64,000 nt of DNA from an uncultured Alphaproteobacteria bacterium (GCA_944391475.1 CALXTR010000001.1:1-64000), one strand, 5' to 3'. Positions 1 to 9,199 are shown, counted from the stretch's first letter. Program-made: numbers and translations. Notes: generated by a model not told the origin, from the letters alone.

Positions 1-149
1 CACTTTTCAGCGTCTTGATTGGATTCTGGAATGGTATCTTTGTCGCCGCAGTCGGGCAAAAAGCATATGGCTGCCTGCGCATTAATGGCAAATAATAATG
101 CTAATGCGGCAAGCGTGGTAATGATTGTTTTTTTCTTAAGTTCTTTCAC
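1..149 (-). CDS. Secreted protein, N-terminal part only
   Basis: Partial gene running off the left edge on the minus strand. From a GTG start at 149 it encodes a basic N-terminus (VKELKKKT), a hydrophobic stretch and a likely signal-peptidase site after AINAQA, then a mature N-terminus with two nearby cysteines (CFLPDCGDKD). An AAAGGA ribosome-binding site lies 7 nt upstream of the GTG, which supports this start. Only 49 codons are visible, so the function cannot be told; the protein should be exported to the periplasm or outside. Confidence 0.6.
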   Translation of the reverse strand, partial: MKELKKKTIITTLAALALLFAINAQAAICFLPDCGDKDTIPESNQDAEK

Positions 150-549
150 AATCAAATCCTTTCCTTCTCCAGCGACACAATGATAATATATCAAAATATG
201 TGCACATTCCCAATCTGGTAAAAAGTATATTTTTGATGGATTGTATATCCATTAGTTATAATACATTAAAAGTTCGAAATAATCAACAATTATTTAGGGG
301 GTGGTGGTGAATATTGTATAAAATTATGAAGGCGTATTTTGTTTTTTTGTGGCTAATGTGCTGATTGATGCTGATTTTTTTGTTTTTTTTGAGTGATGTT
401 AGTGTTTGCTAATCGTTATTAAAATGGACAGAACGGAAAAAACTTGTATATTTATAAATATCGTGCTTAGTATTCTACTTATTATTACTTTGTAAATCTT
501 TTAATGTTAAAGTGTGACTAATTTTTGATGATTGTGAGGTTTTAATATT

Positions 550-1560
550 ATGAATAAGTTAAAAATTGCGGTTGTTGGTGTACAGGAAAGTCGCGGACGT
601 GAGATTTTGGGTTTGTTAGTTGAAAAGGGTATCAAGGCAGAGAATGTGTTTGCTTTGGAAATGAAAGCTCCTCTTGGTACGATGATTTCTTATGGCGAAG
701 ATGATGATTTAGATGTCTATAACTTAGAAGAGTTTGATTTTGCTCAAGTTAATGCGGCTATCTTTGCAACTAGTGCAGAAATATCCAAAAAATATGTTGC
801 GAAAGCTTTGGCAAAAAATTGTAAAGTAGTAGATTGCTCAACCGCCTTTTTTGCCGATGAAGATGTACCAATGGTGGTGGCTGGTGTTAATGATGCTGAC
901 ATTATAAATGCTAAACGTGGTTTGGTTAGTGTGCCAAATGCTAGTGTAACTCAGATGGTTCTGCCTTTGGCAAAGTTATCCGAACAGTTTGCAATTAAAC
1001 GGATTGTGGTATCAACTTATATGTCAACCTCTGTTTATGGAAAAGAGGCGATGGATGAGCTGTTTGCTCAAGTGCGCAAAATTTATATGAATGATACTTT
1101 GGTTGATGACCAAAGCGTGTTTAAAAAGCAAATTGCGTTTAATGTTATTCCTCAAGTTGATGAGTTTATAGGTGAAGAAACCGCTGCAGAATGGGCTATG
1201 AACGCTCAAGCTAAAAAGATTTTGGGCGGAAATGTTAAGGTTCATGCTAACTGTGCAATCGTTCCTGCTTTTATCGGCTGTGGCGAGTTTGTTAATGTGG
1301 AATGCGACAAAGAAGTTGATGTCGATGAAATCAGAAAACTGATTAAACAAACTAAAAATGTGGTTGTTTTTGATAAAAATGTTGATGGTGGCTATGTAAC
1401 TTTGACCGATGTGCAGGGAGAATATGCCGTGTATGTTAGTCGTTTGCGTCAAGATGCCTCAATTGAAAATGGTTTTAGTTTTTGGTGTGTGGCTGATAAT
1501 CTGTGCGCGGGAACTGCTCAAAATGCTGTGGCAGTGCTCGATTTGTTAACACAAAATTAG
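550..1560 (+). CDS. Aspartate-semialdehyde dehydrogenase-like protein, active site lost
   Basis: 336 aa with the overall fold signature of aspartate-semialdehyde dehydrogenase (Asd): N-terminal Rossmann region, GKEAMDELF, FNVIPQVDEF and DNLCAGTAQNA. The residues that do the chemistry in the family are all replaced at the expected spacing: the nucleophile of PNCST is Ala131 (PNASV), the following Gln is Met158 (27 residues on), the substrate Arg of CVRVPV is Ile237 and the base His of FIGHSE is Cys244 (7 residues on). The NADP loop GATGxVG has become GVQESRG. The reading frame is intact and has a GAGG site before the ATG, so this looks like a maintained pseudoenzyme, not a decaying gene. It lies 16 bp before the MscS gene. 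Role unknown; a true Asd is probably encoded elsewhere. Confidence 0.8.
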   Translation: MNKLKIAVVGVQESRGREILGLLVEKGIKAENVFALEMKAPLGTMISYGEDDDLDVYNLEEFDFAQVNAAIFATSAEISKKYVAKALAKNCKVVDCSTAFFADEDVPMVVAGVNDADIINAKRGLVSVPNASVTQMVLPLAKLSEQFAIKRIVVSTYMSTSVYGKEAMDELFAQVRKIYMNDTLVDDQSVFKKQIAFNVIPQVDEFIGEETAAEWAMNAQAKKILGGNVKVHANCAIVPAFIGCGEFVNVECDKEVDVDEIRKLIKQTKNVVVFDKNVDGGYVTLTDVQGEYAVYVSRLRQDASIENGFSFWCVADNLCAGTAQNAVAVLDLLTQN

Positions 1561-1576
1561 TGGCGGAGTGTAACTC

Positions 1577-4072
1577 ATGAAAAAACTTTTAAGCTGCTGT
1601 TTGGCTATCCTTGGTTTGCAACTTGCTAGTGCAGCTATGGTGATGGCGGCATCTAATGTCAATGATGTTGATGCGGTGACCAGAGTGGTTGAATCTATTT
1701 CTAATCCGGAAATCGACTACAATGAGATGAACAGTGATTTGGATAAAACCGAAAATGAGCTTAAAAGTAAAAAAGTGACCGGACAAGAACTTAGCGCAGC
1801 GGTTAGGTTTTTGGCTAGTAATCGCTCTAGAATTGATGAGGTGAAAAAGCAGGTCGAAAAAGAACTCAATTTTGTGCAGAAAAAAATTGAGGCTTTGGGG
1901 CCTGCTCCGGCTGATGGGGCAACCGAGCCTTTGATTATTGCTGAAAAACGTAGCGAATTTAATCGAGAGCTCAATTTTCAGAAAAGTAAAATGGCTGAGG
2001 CGGAAATTTTACTTACGAGAATCGATGAACTGGATAACCTAATTATTTCAGTTCGAAACAAAAAATTGTTGGGTAGTTTGCTTGATCGTCAGTCCTCACT
2101 GATTAATCCTACGGTGTTTTGGGAGTCAACCGAAGAGTTTGTTGACTTTGGAGTGGATATTATTAAATCTCCGCTAAATTGGTTTTATGAGCTCAATACA
2201 GAAGGACGTGACTTTGTGAAAACAAATGTCATTCCGGTAATCATTATCTTCTTATTTAGCTTGTGGCTTGGTATTTATCTGCGTCTGTTTATTATGCGCC
2301 ATTTTGGTTATCGTCAGGATTTGGATCACATCCGCTATAGTCAAAAAGTAATTGCGGCGATTTGTGTGGCAGTTGGATATGGGGTGATTCCTGCTTTTAT
2401 ATTAGGCAGCTTACTGGTGTGGCTGGTTAGTAATGAAGTGATGACGGTTGGCTTCTTTGGCTTGGTACTTAATTCATTCTTATATTTTGCTTTGTATGTG
2501 ATTTTGGTGCGGGCGGTGGCGCGAGTGATTTTTGCTCCTTATAATGAAAAATGGCGCTTAATTAATGTGTCAACACCTAAAGCAAAAAGTGTTACTCAGG
2601 CATTATATGCCAGCATTATGATAATTGGTTTTGTGGCTTATTTGGAATATGTGGCCCAAAAAGCTAATTATTCTTTGGAGCTGATTAGCTATCTTACGGC
2701 TATTTCTGCAGCTGTTAAAGCTTTTTGTATGGTTTGGGTTATTAAACGTTTGTTGTGGGAAAATGATGAAGAACCTGAAGAAATAGCAGAAGCCGAGGAG
2801 GGAGATGATAGGCCAGAGTATGAGGATATCCATGAAGAGGAAGAAATTACTCCGGCATTTAAAATTACTTTCCTTGCCTCTATTTTTGCAATCGGGGTGT
2901 TTGGATTGTCGTTGTTTGGATATCCGTATTTGTCCGATTTTATTTTTAATCATATTTTGATGTCGGTCTTTGTCATCGGAATTTTTGCGGTTATCCGGAA
3001 ATCAATCAACGAATTGTTGCAGCGTGTGCTGATTATGAATTTTTGGGTGACGACATTTAGGCTGCGTCGTCGTATGCTGCGCAAACTTAACTTCTGGTCT
3101 GGATTGATTATTGATCCGTTACTCTTGATTATGATGGTATTGGTGTTGCTTAGTTTGTGGGGGGTATCTACTGATATCTTATTGCAAACAACCATCAATC
3201 TTTTGACCGGATTTACTGTCGGTGGAGTTGAAATATCTATCGTGGCGATAGTGTTGGGCATCATCGTATTTTTGATTTTGGTAGGTTTGATAAGAGGTGC
3301 TAAAAGGCGTTTGCTTGATAATATTTTGAGCAAAATGGACATTGATGAAGGTCTAAAGCATTCGTTGGCATCTGGCTTTGGTTTTCTCGGCTTTACGATT
3401 GCGGCATTACTTTCATTTGCGATTATGGGTGGTAACCTTACAAACTTTGCTCTCATCGCCGGTGCGTTGTCTGTCGGTGTCGGTTTAGGTTTACAAAATG
3501 TGGTTAACAACTTTGTTTCCGGAATTATCTTGTTGTTTGAACGTCCGATTAAAGTTGGTGACTGGGTGATTATTAATGGCGAAGAAGGTAAAATTAAGCA
3601 GATTAATATTCGCTCTACCGAAGTGGAAACCTTCAAGCGTTCTAGTTTGATTATTCCGAATGCTAGTTTGTTGTCCACAACGGTGACTAACTTAACGCAT
3701 GGTAATAACTGGGCAAGATATTCAATTAAGGTTGGAGTTGCATATGGCTCGGATACTCAAAAAGTTAAAGAGGTGCTGTTAGAATGCGCTCAAAACAATC
3801 GTCGGGTTTTGAAGAAGCCTGAGCCTTATGTATTGTTCCAAGATTTTGGGGCTAGCAGTTTGGATTTTGAATTGCGCTTTTATGTAAGTGATATTTGGGG
3901 AGGTTGGATGGTTCCGAGTGATTTGCGTTTCGAAATCAATCGGCGCTTTGTGGAAGAAGGTATCGAAATTCCGTTCCCGCAGATGGTGGTGCACCATGGT
4001 AGTGAGGTTTCTAACGAAACTCAAAGCCAGTTCTATGCTCTAAAAAAGAAGGGAAAAACTGATGCTAATTAG
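1577..4072 (+). CDS. MscS-family mechanosensitive channel, large form
   Basis: 831 aa. A signal peptide (first ~25 residues, ending near AMVMAAS) is followed by a charged, coiled-coil-rich periplasmic region to about residue 160, then many membrane spans and a C-terminal MscS module. The pore helix lies near residues 610-650 (SVGVGLGLQNVVNNFVSG), followed by the beta domain (FERPIKVGDWV) and the soluble vestibule domain. An acidic loop around residues 395-425 (EEPEEIAEAEEGDD) separates two groups of spans. Length and periplasmic extension resemble the MscK/MscM (YjeP) type rather than the short MscS. In this family the channel opens under membrane tension to release solutes on hypo-osmotic shock. 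The start has a TGGCGGAG site. It overlaps the next gene by 11 bp, suggesting co-transcription. Confidence 0.9.
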   Translation: MKKLLSCCLAILGLQLASAAMVMAASNVNDVDAVTRVVESISNPEIDYNEMNSDLDKTENELKSKKVTGQELSAAVRFLASNRSRIDEVKKQVEKELNFVQKKIEALGPAPADGATEPLIIAEKRSEFNRELNFQKSKMAEAEILLTRIDELDNLIISVRNKKLLGSLLDRQSSLINPTVFWESTEEFVDFGVDIIKSPLNWFYELNTEGRDFVKTNVIPVIIIFLFSLWLGIYLRLFIMRHFGYRQDLDHIRYSQKVIAAICVAVGYGVIPAFILGSLLVWLVSNEVMTVGFFGLVLNSFLYFALYVILVRAVARVIFAPYNEKWRLINVSTPKAKSVTQALYASIMIIGFVAYLEYVAQKANYSLELISYLTAISAAVKAFCMVWVIKRLLWENDEEPEEIAEAEEGDDRPEYEDIHEEEEITPAFKITFLASIFAIGVFGLSLFGYPYLSDFIFNHILMSVFVIGIFAVIRKSINELLQRVLIMNFWVTTFRLRRRMLRKLNFWSGLIIDPLLLIMMVLVLLSLWGVSTDILLQTTINLLTGFTVGGVEISIVAIVLGIIVFLILVGLIRGAKRRLLDNILSKMDIDEGLKHSLASGFGFLGFTIAALLSFAIMGGNLTNFALIAGALSVGVGLGLQNVVNNFVSGIILLFERPIKVGDWVIINGEEGKIKQINIRSTEVETFKRSSLIIPNASLLSTTVTNLTHGNNWARYSIKVGVAYGSDTQKVKEVLLECAQNNRRVLKKPEPYVLFQDFGASSLDFELRFYVSDIWGGWMVPSDLRFEINRRFVEEGIEIPFPQMVVHHGSEVSNETQSQFYALKKKGKTDAN

Positions 4073-5381
4073 TGAACTAATTGGAAAAAATGTTGCTATT
4101 TGGGGGCTGGGACGTGAAGGTAATTCGGTGCTTGAATATTTGCAAAAGCACAATGTAACTTCTAACATTCGTATTTTTGAAAATGATAACGAGGTAAACC
4201 TCGATGGAGTGGAGGTTGTCATTAAATCTCCGGGGGTGAGCTTATATAAACCCGAAATTATCGAAGCTAAAAGTAAAGGTATCAAATTTACCTCATCATC
4301 TGATTTATTCCTAAGTGAAATGCGAGCTCGCAATCCTAAATGCAGAGTAATTGGGGTGAGCGGTTCAAAAGGCAAGAGTACGAGTGTGAGTGCCATGGCT
4401 CATATGATGTCGGCGGCTGGTTTTAGGGTTGGTTTAGGAGGCAATATCGGGCGCCCGATTATTGAGCTTTTAGATGGAGATTATGATTATGTGGTGGGAG
4501 AATTTTCCAGTTATCAAGCCGCAGATTTAAGTGCTTCTCCGCAGATTGTGATGTTTACTAATTTGTTTTATGTGCATACGGATTGGCATAATCATTCGCA
4601 TGATCAATATTGCAAAGATAAATTGCACTTGGTGGCAAATCAGCAGCAAGAAGATGTTTATTTTGCCAATGCACGCAATGAGCAATTGGTACAATTTAGC
4701 AACGAATATCCTCACAATCGGCAATGGTATGATGTGGCTGAAAGTTTCCATGCTGAAGGGAGAGAACTTTTTTATAGACAAGAAAAACTTTTCTCAATTA
4801 GTGATTTAAAGTTAAGTGGCGATCATAATCTGGATAATTTGGCTGGAGTGTTTTCTGTACTCAAATATTTAGGGTTTGATATCAAAGCGGCAGTCGAGGC
4901 TCTTAAAAATTTTGAGCCTTTGGAGCATCGTTTGCAAAATTTTGCTCAATATCAAGGTATCAAATTTATTAATGATAGCATCTCTACAGCACCTGAGGCA
5001 GCTATCGGGGCGATGAAAAGTTTTGATGAAAACATTGTGATTATATCCGGTGGGCAAGATTTGGCGCAAAATTATCAGCCTTATGCTGAATATATTGAAA
5101 ACAACCCCAAAGTTAAAATGGTAGTGGCGATGTTTCAGAGCGGTCCAAAGATTGCAGAGCAAATTCGTACTTTAGTACACCGTGATGATTTAAAATTGCT
5201 TGAAACCAATGATTTGGAATTGGCAGTGGCTAAAGCTGTGGAAACACTGCAAAACTCAGGGCAGGGTGGAATTGTGCTTTTTTCGCCGACAGCGCCGAGT
5301 TTTGGGGTATATAAAAATTTTATGGAGCGGGGGCAGCATTTTATGTCGGTGGTGAAAAATCTGCTGGCGAAAGCCACATAA
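4062..5381 (+). CDS. murD: MurD-type UDP-N-acetylmuramoyl-L-alanine--glutamate ligase
   Basis: 439 aa Mur ligase. Order: N-terminal nucleotide-sugar binding fold (VAIWGLGREGNSVLEYL, VVIKSPGVS), the ATP loop near residue 100 (GVSGSKGKSTS), the central-domain motif GEFSSYQAADL, the FTNLFYVHTDWH stretch, and the C-terminal domain with HRLQ and NDSISTAPEA. The enzyme adds glutamate to UDP-MurNAc-L-Ala in cytoplasmic peptidoglycan precursor synthesis. The P-loop departs from the usual GTNGKST (Thr to Ser, Asn to Lys). No other mur or fts genes are nearby, which is unusual for murD, so a MurD2-like enzyme (adds L-Glu, partner of MurL) is an open alternative. It starts inside the 3' end of the MscS gene. 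Confidence 0.75.
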   Translation: MLISELIGKNVAIWGLGREGNSVLEYLQKHNVTSNIRIFENDNEVNLDGVEVVIKSPGVSLYKPEIIEAKSKGIKFTSSSDLFLSEMRARNPKCRVIGVSGSKGKSTSVSAMAHMMSAAGFRVGLGGNIGRPIIELLDGDYDYVVGEFSSYQAADLSASPQIVMFTNLFYVHTDWHNHSHDQYCKDKLHLVANQQQEDVYFANARNEQLVQFSNEYPHNRQWYDVAESFHAEGRELFYRQEKLFSISDLKLSGDHNLDNLAGVFSVLKYLGFDIKAAVEALKNFEPLEHRLQNFAQYQGIKFINDSISTAPEAAIGAMKSFDENIVIISGGQDLAQNYQPYAEYIENNPKVKMVVAMFQSGPKIAEQIRTLVHRDDLKLLETNDLELAVAKAVETLQNSGQGGIVLFSPTAPSFGVYKNFMERGQHFMSVVKNLLAKAT

Positions 5382-5426
5382 TTTGCTTGATTTTTTTGTT
5401 GCCTTGCATTAAAAAGACTTCATCGT

Positions 5427-5598
<172 letters not shown>

Positions 5599-5692
5599 GC
5601 AACATTAATTCGCTGCGGTCACCGGATAGCTAAGAGTGGCAAGCTCATGTGTCCATAAGCTCGCCGCTTAAGCAATCCGTAACCTGCGGCAA

Positions 5693-5716
5693 AAAATCTG
5701 ATGTCAATCAGATTTT
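5693..5716. other. Perfect 10-bp hairpin between the tRNA repeats
   Basis: AAAATCTGAT, loop GTCA, ATCAGATTTT. It sits at the end of the 130-bp segment separating the two direct repeats and could act as a weak terminator on either strand. The rest of that segment holds no gene that I can recognise. Confidence 0.5.
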
Positions 5717-5728
5717 ATTGTCCTCGCC

Positions 5729-5872
5729 GCATTCGTAATGCGTGGGTCGTGTGTTCGAGTCACATAACCGGCACCAGTTAGGAAAGTTTCAAGAATAAAA
5801 ACTTCGGGATTTTGTGAAAAATCTCGGAGTTTTTGCGTTGTTATCTCTGGCTCGTAAATGTTGCTTTTAATA
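5729..5872 (+). repeat. Direct repeat, copy 2 (tRNA-Thr 3' half remnant)
   Basis: Second copy of the 144-bp repeat. It begins inside the anticodon stem at GCATTCGTAATGC, so it lacks the acceptor 5' strand and D arm and cannot be a working tRNA, although the T arm, acceptor 3' strand, CCA and terminator are retained. The layout is typical of integration or slippage at a tRNA 3' end. Confidence 0.9.
5797..5834 (+). terminator. Duplicate copy of the tRNA-Thr terminator
   Basis: Same hairpin as at 5523, with ACTTCGGGATTTT pairing AAAATCTCGGAGT followed by TTTTT. It lies upstream of the lipoprotein gene and would stop transcription arriving from the tRNA. Confidence 0.75.
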
Positions 5873-5953
5873 CTAAAGTGGTTATTTGAATGTCTTGAAA
5901 GTTCAAGATTACAGCTTATCTCTTTTAGCGGAGTAATTTCTTGGGAGGGTGAT

Positions 5954-6361
5954 ATGCGAATCTGGATTATTCTTGGGTTAAGCTTACTATTTGTGTTTAG
6001 TTGTGCTACTACCAAAAAATATGATGCTAAACTTAATACTTGGGTTGGAAAAAGTGAACAACAGCTTATTCAAAGCTGGGGACAACCAAGTGCAATGAAA
6101 ATCCTTGATAATGGTGACAAGGTTATCACTTTTACCAAAGCTGATGATATGTATGTGTCGGCACAATATTATATCTATAATCCGGGGCAAGTGCCTAATG
6201 AGGATGAAGTCTTTACTCCATTTGACGGTGATTATGACTTCACACCATATAACGAATTGGTGGGTTATGAAGTAACACAAATTTGCCAAACTTCGTTTCT
6301 GCTTCAAAATGGAATTGTTACGGGGTGGAAGTGGAAAGGTAATGATTGTGTGGCAAATTAA
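5954..6361 (+). CDS. Small lipoprotein, function unknown
   Basis: 135 aa. The ATG at 5954 is chosen because GGAGG lies 7 nt before it and because it gives a lipoprotein signal peptide (MRIWIILGLSLLFVFS then Cys17, followed by ATTKK); a longer in-frame start at 5858 would run back into the tRNA repeat. The mature protein has NTWVGKSEQQLIQSWGQPS, a short motif seen in small alphaproteobacterial lipoproteins, two further cysteines near the end and many aromatic residues. Expected to be anchored in the outer or inner membrane. No promoter stands out, and the downstream gap of 130 bp shows no further gene. Confidence 0.8.
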   Translation: MRIWIILGLSLLFVFSCATTKKYDAKLNTWVGKSEQQLIQSWGQPSAMKILDNGDKVITFTKADDMYVSAQYYIYNPGQVPNEDEVFTPFDGDYDFTPYNELVGYEVTQICQTSFLLQNGIVTGWKWKGNDCVAN

Positions 6362-6494
6362 TTTTTTGACGAAAGTTTGCTAAAATTTAAATTGTCGTAA
6401 CTAATTCTTAACTTAAATATGTTCCATTAATGCTTATAGCGATGTGAGAGTCGTGCAAAAAGTTAATCCATTTTGTTAATGAGGAAAGCTTAAT

Positions 6495-6818
6495 ATGGGA
6501 TTGTTAATGGAACTGCAGAATAGAATTAAAAATTCTAGCTTTTTGCTGATTTGTATTTTTCTGTTTTTCTATTTTATGTACCATGCAATCAACGGTGAGC
6601 GCGGGTTTCTCAAATATATGTATTTGAAAAAAGAAATTGCTCAAGCTGAAAAAATTGCAGCTAGTTATCATGAACAAAAGGTGCAACTGGAAGACAAAGT
6701 GCGCTTGTTGTCTTCTTCTAGTTTGGATTTGGATATGCTTGAAGAGCGGGCTCGTGTAGTGCTTAATTTTACCGGTCCTGATGAATTTATCATCTTGGAC
6801 GAAAATTCGGAATTTTAA
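6495..6818 (+). CDS. ftsB: Septum formation initiator FtsB/DivIC-like
   Basis: 107 aa with one membrane span (residues ~15-32, FLLICIFLFFYFMYHA), the family motif NGERGFLKYMYLKKEI just after it, a short coiled coil, and a conserved end (LDLDMLEERARVVLNFTGPDEFI). FtsB is a bitopic division protein that works with FtsL and FtsQ at the septum. GAGGA lies 10 nt before the ATG. It converges on pgpA with 3 bp between the stop codons. In many alphaproteobacteria it follows eno; here eno is not in the window. Confidence 0.88.
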   Translation: MGLLMELQNRIKNSSFLLICIFLFFYFMYHAINGERGFLKYMYLKKEIAQAEKIAASYHEQKVQLEDKVRLLSSSSLDLDMLEERARVVLNFTGPDEFIILDENSEF

Positions 6819-6821
6819 GAA

Positions 6822-7289
6822 CTAAAAAGCATATATTTTTAAGAGAAAAATCACAATCATTCCGATAAAGCCAGCAATTAGGTCATCAAGCATGATGCCT
6901 AATCCACCGGGGATTTTTTGGTCGGCCCAGGAAATTGGCCAGGGTTTTAGGATATCCAACAATCTAAATACTACAAAGCCGATTAGATATAAATAAAGGT
7001 TTATACCAGCGAAAACTAAAGTCAAAGATTGGCCGGCGACTTCGTCAACAACAATCATGCCGGGGTCTTTAATGCCAAGTTCTTCGGAATATTTTTCAGC
7101 GGCAATAATGCCCAGTAAAGAAACAATAACAACAAATATGACTACACTACCAGAGCCCAAAAATGAATTGAGAAGATAAACCAGCGGAAGGGCTGCAAAT
7201 GATCCGACGGTACCGGGGGCTCGCCGAGCTTTGCCGACGTAAAACCAAGTGCTGATGAGTTCCCAAGTGTTGGTAAGATTTTTTTTCAT
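6822..7289 (-). CDS. pgpA: Phosphatidylglycerophosphatase A
   Basis: 155 aa PgpA family protein. Motifs: ARRAPGTVGSFAALP near residue 20, DPGMIVVDEVAGQ near residue 77, FRLLDILKPWPI near 108, and GLGIMLDDLIAG near 131, with several membrane spans between. It removes the phosphate of phosphatidylglycerol phosphate at the inner membrane to make phosphatidylglycerol. AAGGA lies before the ATG on the minus strand. It is transcribed toward ftsB and away from the M23 peptidase gene. Confidence 0.93.
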   Translation of the reverse strand: MKKNLTNTWELISTWFYVGKARRAPGTVGSFAALPLVYLLNSFLGSGSVVIFVVIVSLLGIIAAEKYSEELGIKDPGMIVVDEVAGQSLTLVFAGINLYLYLIGFVVFRLLDILKPWPISWADQKIPGGLGIMLDDLIAGFIGMIVIFLLKIYAF

Positions 7290-7461
7290 GGTATATAGTC
7301 CTTCTTAAAAATTTGTTCCTAATTGTGGTCCGAATCGTCTAGAAAAACAAGATTTTATTTTGCATCGTTGGATAAGTATGTAAAAAATGCTGTATTTTTT
7401 TATTTTTTTTGCTATAAGGTGTGATTGTGTTAAAAATGTATTAACAACCAGATAGGCTTGA

Positions 7462-8694
7462 ATGAAACGTAAAGTTAACAAAAAAACAAAAGATTATCAC
7501 GTGAGTTATGCTGAAAAAAAGAAGTTTTTTTCTGATAAAGAGATTATTTTTCGCAGCGAAGGACGTGCTAAAGTTTTAACAATCACTTCAAAGGCACAAG
7601 TGATACTGCTGAGTATTATTTGTTTGGTGGGACTTTGGAGCTTTTACTCTTATTATCTATATAACCGTACCGGAAATATTTTGCACAGCCGAGATTTGGA
7701 GTTGGTGCAAGCTCGTCATGCCTATTTGGAGTTGATGGGCGATTTTGTGAATTTGCACAAAAATGTTAATAATATGATTGAGAATCTTGAAAAGAAAAAA
7801 GCAAGTTCAACTCCGGAATTGGGAAAATATAAGCAGCAAGCCGAAGTGTTGGAAGGCAAAATTAAGCAAATTACCGCTCAAAACGATTGGCTTAGTGATG
7901 AGAAAGTTTCACAGCAAATTAGTATTAACGAAGCTTTGTTGCAGCGTGATATTGCCGCATCTGAACGTGATGAGCTGAAAGCTCAGTTGGTGGAGATGCA
8001 AAACACGATGGAAGAGCTTAGAAATGCTGAAATGGAAGTATTTGAGAAAATGAAGGAAATTACTTCCAAGGAAGTGCAGAAAATTAAAAGTGCTTTTACC
8101 GAGATTAATGTGCCGCTCAAAAAGCAAGGACTTTACTTTAATGCTTTGGCTAACAGCAAAAAAGATGGCGGTAAGGGTGGACCTTTTGTCCCTGATTTGA
8201 AAGCTGTAATCAAAGATAAGAAGATGAATGAGCAAGTTGCATCTATTTATAAAAATATTGATGATTTGGCTTATTATAAGGAAGTGATTGAGTTTGTGCC
8301 GATTGGTAAACCGGTATGGAGCTACTGGGTAACATCGCCTTTTGGCTCTCGTCCTGATCCGTTCCAAAACAAAAGAGCATACCACAAGGGGATTGATTTA
8401 GCCAGCCGTACCGGAAATAAAATTAAAACTCAGGCCAAAGGTAAGGTTATTCGGGCGGAATATGCCAGTGGATATGGAAATTTGGTGGTGGTGGACCATG
8501 GAAACGGATTTACAACCAAATATGGGCATATGCACAAGATATATGTTAAAAAAGGTCAGCATGTGGACTATAATGATACTTTAGGTGAGGTTGGAAATAC
8601 TGGCCGTTCTACCGGTCCGCATTTGCATTATGAAGTTTTGTATAGAGGACGGCCGGTGGATCCGATGCCGTTTATGAAAGCTAAGAAATCTTAG
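7462..8694 (+). CDS. M23 family murein endopeptidase with coiled coil
   Basis: 410 aa. Basic cytoplasmic N-terminus, one membrane span (residues ~48-68, VILLSIICLVGLWSFYSYYL), a long coiled coil (residues ~75-210), then a LytM/M23 domain from about residue 290: SPFGSRPDPF, HKGIDL with the zinc His/Asp pair, YGHM, and GPHLHYEV with the catalytic and zinc-binding histidines. The metal ligands are all present, so an active endopeptidase (or an EnvC-like form) facing the periplasm is expected. The bactofilin gene follows within 15 bp; pairing of M23 peptidase with bactofilin is common and links it to localised wall remodelling and cell shape. Confidence 0.9.
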   Translation: MKRKVNKKTKDYHVSYAEKKKFFSDKEIIFRSEGRAKVLTITSKAQVILLSIICLVGLWSFYSYYLYNRTGNILHSRDLELVQARHAYLELMGDFVNLHKNVNNMIENLEKKKASSTPELGKYKQQAEVLEGKIKQITAQNDWLSDEKVSQQISINEALLQRDIAASERDELKAQLVEMQNTMEELRNAEMEVFEKMKEITSKEVQKIKSAFTEINVPLKKQGLYFNALANSKKDGGKGGPFVPDLKAVIKDKKMNEQVASIYKNIDDLAYYKEVIEFVPIGKPVWSYWVTSPFGSRPDPFQNKRAYHKGIDLASRTGNKIKTQAKGKVIRAEYASGYGNLVVVDHGNGFTTKYGHMHKIYVKKGQHVDYNDTLGEVGNTGRSTGPHLHYEVLYRGRPVDPMPFMKAKKS

Positions 8695-8708
8695 GAGGTT
8701 TTGTGGTG

Positions 8709-9161
8709 ATGAAAAAATTGAAACGTTTGTTGTATCTTAAATTTGCACGTAAGTTGAGCCGTAATACATCTGGGGTTCCGGTGCCAACCATTGTGAGCGA
8801 AGGTTCTACCGTGAAGGGAGATATTATCTCGGAAGGGATTATTCATATTGATGGTCGGGTTGAAGGCGATATTACTTGTGATGAGTTGGTGGTGGGATTG
8901 AAAGGTGCCGTTAGTGGCTCTGTTAATACTAAAACTTTACATCTATACGGAATGCTCCAAGGTAAAGCAAGTGTTGATAAATTGTTTATTGCTAAAAGTG
9001 CTAAACTAATTGGTGATGTGACGCACAATTCTATTGCGATTGAGCCGGGAGCTTATATTGATGGGCATTGTATGCGGGCAGGTGCGCCAATACCTGCCGA
9101 GCAAGGCAAGCCCGATTTGTTGCTGGTAGATAGAAGCAAAACAAGAAAATCAGCTAGTTAA
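8709..9161 (+). CDS. Bactofilin
   Basis: 150 aa bactofilin (polymer-forming cytoskeletal family, DUF583). The core from residue ~25 is a run of short beta-solenoid repeats: GSTVKGDIISEG, IHIDGRVEGDIT, LVVGLKGAVSGSVN, TLHLYGMLQGKA, FIAKSAKLIGDVTH. Bactofilins polymerise without nucleotide and recruit wall enzymes to membrane sites. AGGAGG lies 10 nt before this ATG; GTG codons at 8703 and 8706 are alternative starts. It follows the M23 peptidase in one operon and is closed by a terminator. Confidence 0.92.
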   Translation: MKKLKRLLYLKFARKLSRNTSGVPVPTIVSEGSTVKGDIISEGIIHIDGRVEGDITCDELVVGLKGAVSGSVNTKTLHLYGMLQGKASVDKLFIAKSAKLIGDVTHNSIAIEPGAYIDGHCMRAGAPIPAEQGKPDLLLVDRSKTRKSAS

Positions 9162-9167
9162 GGTAAG

Positions 9168-9199
9168 AAAATTCCTCCAATTGCGGAGGAATTTTTTTT
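9168..9199 (+). terminator. Terminator after bactofilin
   Basis: AAAATTCCTCC, loop AATTG, then CGGAGGAATTTTTTTT: a strong stem with a U tract, 7 nt after the stop codon. Confidence 0.9.

Noticed and set aside
2950-3678. 242-codon minus-strand frame inside the MscS gene
   Set aside because: Shadow of the MscS reading frame; no start signal and no recognisable domain.
5729-5776. Second tRNA-Thr gene
   Set aside because: Acceptor 5' strand and D arm are missing; it is only the 3' half of the duplicated tRNA.
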